From NCBI GenBank assembly GCA_964641895.1, contig CAZXLA010000067.1, forward strand, positions 1-16,753: a DNA stretch of 16,753 nucleotides, read 5' to 3'. The stretch is from UBA2421 sp964641895 (GTDB taxonomy: Bacteria > Planctomycetota > Phycisphaerae > Tepidisphaerales > Tepidisphaeraceae). The position numbers were made by a program, and so were the translations under genes. The notes beneath the pieces are model-generated. The model had not been told where the DNA came from. It worked only from the letters and a program-made list of their open reading frames with translations, and ran no database searches. Positions 12,954 to 16,753 of this stretch are shown here, piece after piece (positions within the stretch are counted from its first letter, which is position 1; each line of letters begins with the position of its first letter).

Positions 12954-13946
12954 GTGATTGCCTGGCAGCAAGCTCTTCTGATACCGGACGCCGGATTGTA
13001 TCTGGACAGTCGCCGACCCCGCAAGGTTTGTTTTGTTTCGCATGCCCACAGCGACCATCTCGGCCACCACGAACTCACCATTGCCTCGCCGCAAACCCTT
13101 CGACTTGCCGCCCACCGGGGTTACGGCTCGTCAGTTATCCCTCTCACTTATCGACAACCGTCAATCATTACATCAGACTTTTGCGCCATTCTCCTCCCCG
13201 CCGGTCATATATTAGGTAGCGCAATGCTGCATCTGCAGGGGCCAAATGAATCCTTGCTCTATACCGGCGATTTCAAGCTGCGGTCGGGTCGCACGGTCGA
13301 ACCCGCCGAACCGATGCGCGCCGACTGGCTTTTGATGGAATCCACCTACGGCCTGCCGATGTTCCGTTTTCCCCCGCGCGCCGTCGTCGAGACAGAGTTG
13401 ATCGAGCGCTGTCACGCGGCAATTCAAGTCGGTCGCCAGCCGTTGGTTTTTGGTTATTCGCTGGGCAAGGCGCAGGAGATCATCGCCATCCTTCACAGCG
13501 GCGGGTTGAACGTGACGGCGCACGGGTCGATCCATTCGATCTGCGCCATTTACCAGGAAGCGGGCGTCGAGTTGGGCCCAGTCCGCAAATACGCCGCCGC
13601 GGATTTTCATGGCCCGAAACAGCTCGATCTGGCCGAACGAGGTGTGCTGGTCGCCCCACCCAGCGCCGCGCGGGGAGCGTTCAGCGACCGGTTCGACAAC
13701 CCGCTGAAAATCGTCATGACCGGCTGGGCGCTGCAAAAAGGGGCGCAATATCGTTACGGCGTCGACGCCGCGCTGCCGCTGTCCGATCACGCCGACTTTG
13801 ATGAGTTGCTGGAGCTGATCGACATCGTAAAACCAAAGAAGATTCTCACGCACCACGGCTTCCCGCAATTTGCAGAACACCTGCGAATGCGCGGCCTCGA
13901 CGCCCGCTTGGCAAAGCCCGATCCGCAAATGGATTTGTTTCCGTAG
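12954..13946 (+). CDS. Beta-CASP metallo-beta-lactamase-fold exonuclease
   Basis: The product has 330 residues and resembles the ligase-associated DNA exonuclease and CPSF/SNM1-type MBL enzymes, which hydrolyse phosphodiester bonds with two zinc ions. Metal ligands are visible: HAHSDH (30-35), the His in LLPAGHILGSAM, the Asp in YTGDFK, and the C-terminal ALPLSDHADFDELLELI and ILTHHGFPQF. The inserted beta-CASP region begins around VFGYSLGKAQE (the conserved K-A-Q-E). In many bacteria this gene sits beside an ATP-dependent DNA ligase; none is present here. The GTG start (12954) precedes IAWQQALLIPDAGLYLDS, the usual N-terminus. Whether it prefers DNA or RNA cannot be decided from sequence alone. 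Confidence 0.88.
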   Translation: MIAWQQALLIPDAGLYLDSRRPRKVCFVSHAHSDHLGHHELTIASPQTLRLAAHRGYGSSVIPLTYRQPSIITSDFCAILLPAGHILGSAMLHLQGPNESLLYTGDFKLRSGRTVEPAEPMRADWLLMESTYGLPMFRFPPRAVVETELIERCHAAIQVGRQPLVFGYSLGKAQEIIAILHSGGLNVTAHGSIHSICAIYQEAGVELGPVRKYAAADFHGPKQLDLAERGVLVAPPSAARGAFSDRFDNPLKIVMTGWALQKGAQYRYGVDAALPLSDHADFDELLELIDIVKPKKILTHHGFPQFAEHLRMRGLDARLAKPDPQMDLFP

Positions 13947-13947
13947 T

Positions 13948-13980
13948 TTTTCCCCCTCATGGTACTCCGGGAGGGGGAGA
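13948..13980. repeat. Hairpin between two convergent MBL genes
   Basis: TCCCCCTC (13951-13958) pairs with GAGGGGGA (13971-13978) around a 12-base loop, with a possible extension through T/A and T/G pairs outside. It lies between two convergent stop codons 38 bases apart. No T-tract follows the stem on either strand, so it is not a classical intrinsic terminator, but it may still act as a bidirectional one. Confidence 0.5.
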
Positions 13981-13984
13981 TCGA

Positions 13985-14905
13985 TCACACCGGAACCGTC
14001 ATCCCGTCGCACGCGTGAATCACTTCGGCATCCCATTCAAGATCGCGAAGAATCTGCTTGGTATGAATCAGTTTTTGATCGAGAAACTGATCATCGTGCA
14101 GCGGATCATGGTGAACGACGATCCACTTCTTAACATTGCAGAGCTTGCACAGCAGGCACAGGCTGGACAACGATGAGTGCCCCCAGCCGATTCGCCCGGT
14201 ATATTCTTCGTCGGTGTATTGCGCTTCGGCGATCAGCACATCAACATTTTCCACGAACTTGAGAATGCGGGCGTAAGGTTCGAGCAAATCGGGCCGAAGC
14301 GGAACATCCTGCGGCACGCCGAGGTAGCCTTTTAGAAACTCGTTGTCGCTCAGGTAGGCCACGCTTTTGCCCGACGGCCCGGTCACCCGAAAGCCGGCAC
14401 TGGCGCACGGGTGATCGGTCGACACCCACGCCACTTGCAGCGGGCCGACGGCAATCGTGGCGCTCTGATCATCCAGATCGTGAAAATTCAGCTTCGCGGC
14501 GACTTCGGTGAGGTCGACCGGGAAGAAGTCATGCTTCATCATGTCGGCGAAGCGATCCTTCAAATCGCTGCCGGCTTCGGCGGGGCCGTAGATATCGATT
14601 TCAGTTCCCGGCACGTAGATCGGTGTGAAAAACGGAAAGCCCTGAATGTGGTCCCAATGCGTATGGCTGATGAACAACGCGTGCTTCGCCGGGCCGCGTT
14701 TAACCAGGTGCTGCCCCAAAGGATAAATGCCCGTGCCGGCGTCGATGACGATGCGCTGGCCGTCCATCTTCACTTCGATGCAGGGCGTGTTCCCCCCGTG
14801 ACGGATAAACTGCGGGCCGGAAATGGGAATGGAACCCCGCGTGCCCCAAAGTCGGCAATAGTGTGCAAGCTCCGGATTATTCCCTGACTGCCCCGTGGCA
14901 GACAT
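13985..14905 (-). CDS. MBL-fold metallo-hydrolase (phosphodiesterase-like)
   Basis: The product has 306 residues. The MBL core shows WGTRGSIP (20-27), the zinc-binding SHTHWDHIQGFPFF with HxHxDH at 81-86, STDHP and YLSDNEF as later ligand regions, and a C-terminal VHHDPLHDD. The N-terminal CRLWGTRGSIPISGPQFIRHGGNTPCIEV start is typical of a bacterial MBL subfamily related to cyclic-nucleotide phosphodiesterase and PhnP-like enzymes. A DNA or RNA role is not indicated, and the substrate is unknown. ATG 14905 is chosen because AAGGAG lies 6 bases upstream. Longer in-frame starts lack an RBS. It is unrelated in sequence to the adjacent beta-CASP gene apart from the fold. Confidence 0.87.
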   Translation of the reverse strand: MSATGQSGNNPELAHYCRLWGTRGSIPISGPQFIRHGGNTPCIEVKMDGQRIVIDAGTGIYPLGQHLVKRGPAKHALFISHTHWDHIQGFPFFTPIYVPGTEIDIYGPAEAGSDLKDRFADMMKHDFFPVDLTEVAAKLNFHDLDDQSATIAVGPLQVAWVSTDHPCASAGFRVTGPSGKSVAYLSDNEFLKGYLGVPQDVPLRPDLLEPYARILKFVENVDVLIAEAQYTDEEYTGRIGWGHSSLSSLCLLCKLCNVKKWIVVHHDPLHDDQFLDQKLIHTKQILRDLEWDAEVIHACDGMTVPV

Positions 14906-15061
14906 GCGTACTCCTTCCGTCTTCCAAATACCAATGCTACCGAGCATTCGTCTGGACACAAAACATTATCTGGCAAGTCATTGGGCGCATTGGCAACGAC
15001 CCAATTCGCCCAACAGGGTTTATCGCCACGGCAGGCAAATACGGTGCATTAAAAACGTCAA

Positions 15062-15089
15062 ACGCCTGCGAACTTTCGCTCGCAGGCGT
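15062..15089 (-). terminator. Intrinsic terminator of rpmB
   Basis: A perfect 10-bp stem pairs ACGCCTGCGA (15062-15071) with TCGCAGGCGT (15080-15089) around an 8-base loop. Read on the minus strand, the stem is followed by TTGACGTTTTTAATG, an interrupted T-tract. It lies about 40 bases past the rpmB stop. Confidence 0.75.
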
Positions 15090-15126
15090 GTGGGAATTGC
15101 AACTTTCGATCAGATTGTATCAGACT

Positions 15127-15390
15127 TCAAGCCGCAACGGCGGCGGGCTTGTAGTTGCGGCGTTTGGGCTTGGTAATCAGACCCATCTTCAAGGCCTTGG
15201 TGCTGACCTTGATCCGGACGATCTGCCCGTCAATCACCGCCCGCACCTTCTGAATATTCGCCCGGAACTTGCGCGCGGTGATCCCGGTGCACTTTGTCCC
15301 CACGCCGCCGAGGTATTTCGCCTTGCCGCGATGGGTTTTCTGGTTGCCGAACGAAGTATGACGACCGGTAAAATGGCAAACGCGAGGCAT
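15127..15390 (-). CDS. rpmB: 50S ribosomal protein L28
   Basis: The product has 87 residues and is a component of the large ribosomal subunit. It is clearly L28: MPRVCHFTGRHTSFGNQKTH, RGKAKYLGGVGTKCTGITAR, NIQKVRAVIDGQIVRIKVSTKALKMGLI. The N-terminus has only one Cys (Cys5), so the zinc-ribbon cysteines of the C+ type are absent; Cys34 is elsewhere. The short Ala-rich tail (KPAAVAA) is slightly longer than usual. ATG 15390 is well supported, with AAGGAA upstream at 8-base spacing. A promoter and a terminator flank the gene, so it is probably monocistronic. Confidence 0.97.
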   Translation of the reverse strand: MPRVCHFTGRHTSFGNQKTHRGKAKYLGGVGTKCTGITARKFRANIQKVRAVIDGQIVRIKVSTKALKMGLITKPKRRNYKPAAVAA

Positions 15391-15426
15391 TCGGGCACTT
15401 CCTTCTGGATCAAAATCGGGGACGCG

Positions 15427-15455
15427 ACTTTATCCGTAGCTCGGGCGAATTGCAA
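15427..15455 (-). promoter_or_regulatory. Predicted promoter of rpmB
   Basis: On the minus strand TTGCAA (15450-15455) and TAAAGT (15427-15432) are separated by exactly 17 bases and each match the sigma70 consensus in four of six positions. The predicted start near 15420 gives a leader of about 30 bases containing the RBS. Confidence 0.45.
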
Positions 15456-15490
15456 GTAACGACGGAAATCGGCAAATCATGCCGATACCT

Positions 15491-15553
15491 TAACGATTGA
15501 CGATTAACGATTGAGAAAAAGCCATCCTCTCAATCGTCAATCGTCAATCGTTA
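15491..15553. repeat. Period-7 inverted repeat downstream of the secretin gene
   Basis: The left arm (15491-15516) contains CGATTGA, CGATTAA, CGATTGA in exact 7-base phase from 15494. The right arm (15528-15553) contains TCAATCG three times (15530, 15537, 15544). The arms are reverse complements over 26 bases with one mismatch, around an 11-base loop (15517-15527). It lies 6 bases after the secretin stop codon as read on the minus strand and about 40 bases upstream of the rpmB -35. A role as terminator or mRNA 3-prime stabiliser is possible. Confidence 0.88.
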
Positions 15554-15559
15554 CTTCCC

Positions 15560-16753
15560 TCACTGCGCCCGTTCGCTCAAGAGCGGAAATTGCTTCGCTT
15601 CTTGTTCACGCTGAATGATGATGGTCGGCTTGACCAGAATCAGCAGCACTTGGTCGTCCTTCGCCGTTGATCGGTTGGTGAACAGCCGTTTCAGGAACGG
15701 AATCTTGCTGAGTACGGGAACGCCCGATTCTCGTTCGATCTCGGCCGCCAGGCTCTGGCCACCTAAGAGAAGCGTGCCGCCATCGGGAACGCTTACGGTC
15801 GTTCGCACTTCGGTAATCTGAATTTCCGGCTGTTGGATGATGCCCGTGGCGATGCCGTTGTTCTGGTTGTTGTTGTTGCCGTTACCCGTCCCCCCGCCGG
15901 CGGTCGCTTGGGCTACCGGGAACGCCACCAAGCTTAGAAGCTGAGCCACTTGAGGGCGTAAGGTAAGGGTGACGTACTTGCGATCCGAGCTGACGGTTGC
16001 CTGTACATCCAGAATCGCACCGGTGTTAACCAATGCAACAGTCGGATCGAACCCGACCGCGCCGGTGCCGACGATCGGCTGAAGATCGCTGACGTATGCC
16101 CGCTGTGTCGAGATAAGAACGTAAGCGCGCTGGCCGTTGAACAAGGTCACACGCGGTGCCGTGATCGTACTTCGGCTTTGAGCTGCCTGCGTGGCGCGGA
16201 TGAGCGCCGTCACCTGGAAATCATCAAGGAATGTAAGGCCGGTTGCCAGCGACGGACCGATGCCGGAGGTGCCGCCAATAACATTGGCGAGGTTTCCCGG
16301 CAAGCTGGTATCGAGGCTACCGGCCTGCGTGAACCCGAACGAATTTTGCAGCACGCGGATGACGCCCGGCGTGCCGTTGGGGTTGTCGGGGGTAATGTTG
16401 GTCGGATCGAAAAACCGGTCCTGATCGAGGTTGGCAAACGCAAAATCAAAATCGATGCCCACGTCTTCCAGGAAGTTACGCTGCACGCTGAGGAAGCGGG
16501 CCTCGATGGTGACCTGAATGGCACGGGTTTCACGAAGCTGTTCCAGCAGGCGAACGAGCTGGCGCTGATTCTCCGGCGTCTGGGTGACGATGAGCTGGCC
16601 CTGCAGTTCGCGCAAGCTGCCGACCGCGCCGCCGTTGTCTTTCCAACTGTCGCTGGCGACGGTGTCCTGGATGAGCCGGATGATTTCGTCGACGAGTTCG
16701 ACGCGCGTCGGGCCTGCGTCGTCGTCGCCGCCGCCGCCCCCGCCGCCGAACAG
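15560..16753 (-). CDS. Secretin, GspD/PilQ superfamily (N-terminus beyond window)
   Basis: The visible 397 residues are the C-terminal part; the frame is open through the right edge, so the true start is outside. Secretins form the outer-membrane ring channel of type II secretion or type IV pili. In order there is a linker LFGGGGGGGDDDAGPTRV, then an N-domain-like segment (ELVDEIIRLIQDTV, GSLRELQGQLIVTQTPENQRQ). The secretin domain follows (IEARFLSVQRNFLEDVGIDFDF). Its signature VPDGGTLLLGGQ and the end KIPFLKRLFTNRS are clear. An Asn/Gly-rich stretch (GNGNNNNQNNG) interrupts the secretin domain. No C-terminal pilotin-binding region is evident; the protein ends QFPLLSERAQ. No other secretion gene is inside the window, so the system cannot be assigned. 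Confidence 0.92.
   Translation of the reverse strand: MFGGGGGGGDDDAGPTRVELVDEIIRLIQDTVASDSWKDNGGAVGSLRELQGQLIVTQTPENQRQLVRLLEQLRETRAIQVTIEARFLSVQRNFLEDVGIDFDFAFANLDQDRFFDPTNITPDNPNGTPGVIRVLQNSFGFTQAGSLDTSLPGNLANVIGGTSGIGPSLATGLTFLDDFQVTALIRATQAAQSRSTITAPRVTLFNGQRAYVLISTQRAYVSDLQPIVGTGAVGFDPTVALVNTGAILDVQATVSSDRKYVTLTLRPQVAQLLSLVAFPVAQATAGGGTGNGNNNNQNNGIATGIIQQPEIQITEVRTTVSVPDGGTLLLGGQSLAAEIERESGVPVLSKIPFLKRLFTNRSTAKDDQVLLILVKPTIIIQREQEAKQFPLLSERAQ

Noticed and set aside
13212..14036. Minus-strand frame of 274 codons opposite the beta-CASP exonuclease
   Set aside because: It is a shadow of a clear MBL gene, has no recognisable motif, and would overlap the next MBL gene's end.
14906..15061. 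GATAAT/TTGCCA pair as a promoter for the minus-strand MBL hydrolase
   Set aside because: The best -10 (GATAAT) has no -35 match within 16-18 bases; the nearest TTGCCA is about 20 bases away.

Overview
The window looks like a piece of a GC-rich (roughly 58-60%) bacterial chromosome. The best guess is a planctomycete, perhaps of the Phycisphaerae/Tepidisphaera type. The clues are indirect: an RTX-like C-terminus at the left edge, many secreted single-domain proteins, an ECF sigma factor with its own C-terminal membrane helix, a glycine-rich secretin, and short hairpin repeats in intergenic DNA. No rRNA, tRNA, CRISPR array, transposase or integrase gene was found. Most of the window is ordinary housekeeping and accessory chromosome. 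I do not see a convincing new multi-gene system.

Left part (1-6045). First comes the tail of a calcium-binding-repeat protein. A secreted fasciclin-domain protein follows, closed by a very good intrinsic terminator, and then a membrane-anchored methionine sulfoxide reductase B. Convergent to msrB is a Uma2/DUF820 nuclease-fold gene. Next, on the minus strand, aspartate-semialdehyde dehydrogenase (asd) is translationally coupled to a GNAT acetyltransferase. A DEAD-box RNA helicase (minus) lies back to back with a toxin-first higBA toxin-antitoxin pair (plus). The spacer between them carries an iterated operator-like repeat.

Middle (6055-11708). A secreted protein of unknown function comes first. 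It is followed by a tightly packed minus-strand cluster, which in transcription order is an MsbA-like ABC exporter, a DUF4258 protein and a small partner protein. The coding regions are joined by 4-base overlaps. Divergent from the exporter is a DegT/DnrJ/EryC1 sugar aminotransferase. Between it and the ECF sigma factor lies an unusual period-7 inverted repeat.

Right part (11742-16753). A GntR-type regulator with a LacI-like sensor domain is divergent from a beta-CASP metallo-beta-lactamase-fold exonuclease. A second, unrelated MBL-fold hydrolase is convergent with that exonuclease. Ribosomal protein L28 (rpmB) follows, with a recognisable promoter and terminator. A second period-7 inverted repeat comes next, and then the C-terminal part of a secretin (GspD/PilQ superfamily) that runs off the right edge.

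The most unusual structure is the pair of intergenic inverted repeats (10740-10863 and 15491-15553). Both are built from heptamer units in strict 7-base phase, yet their sequences differ. Other points of interest are the DUF4258/small-protein pair riding on the exporter operon, the Gly-Arg-Asp repeat inserted in the helicase core, and the near-leaderless GTG start of the HigB-like toxin.
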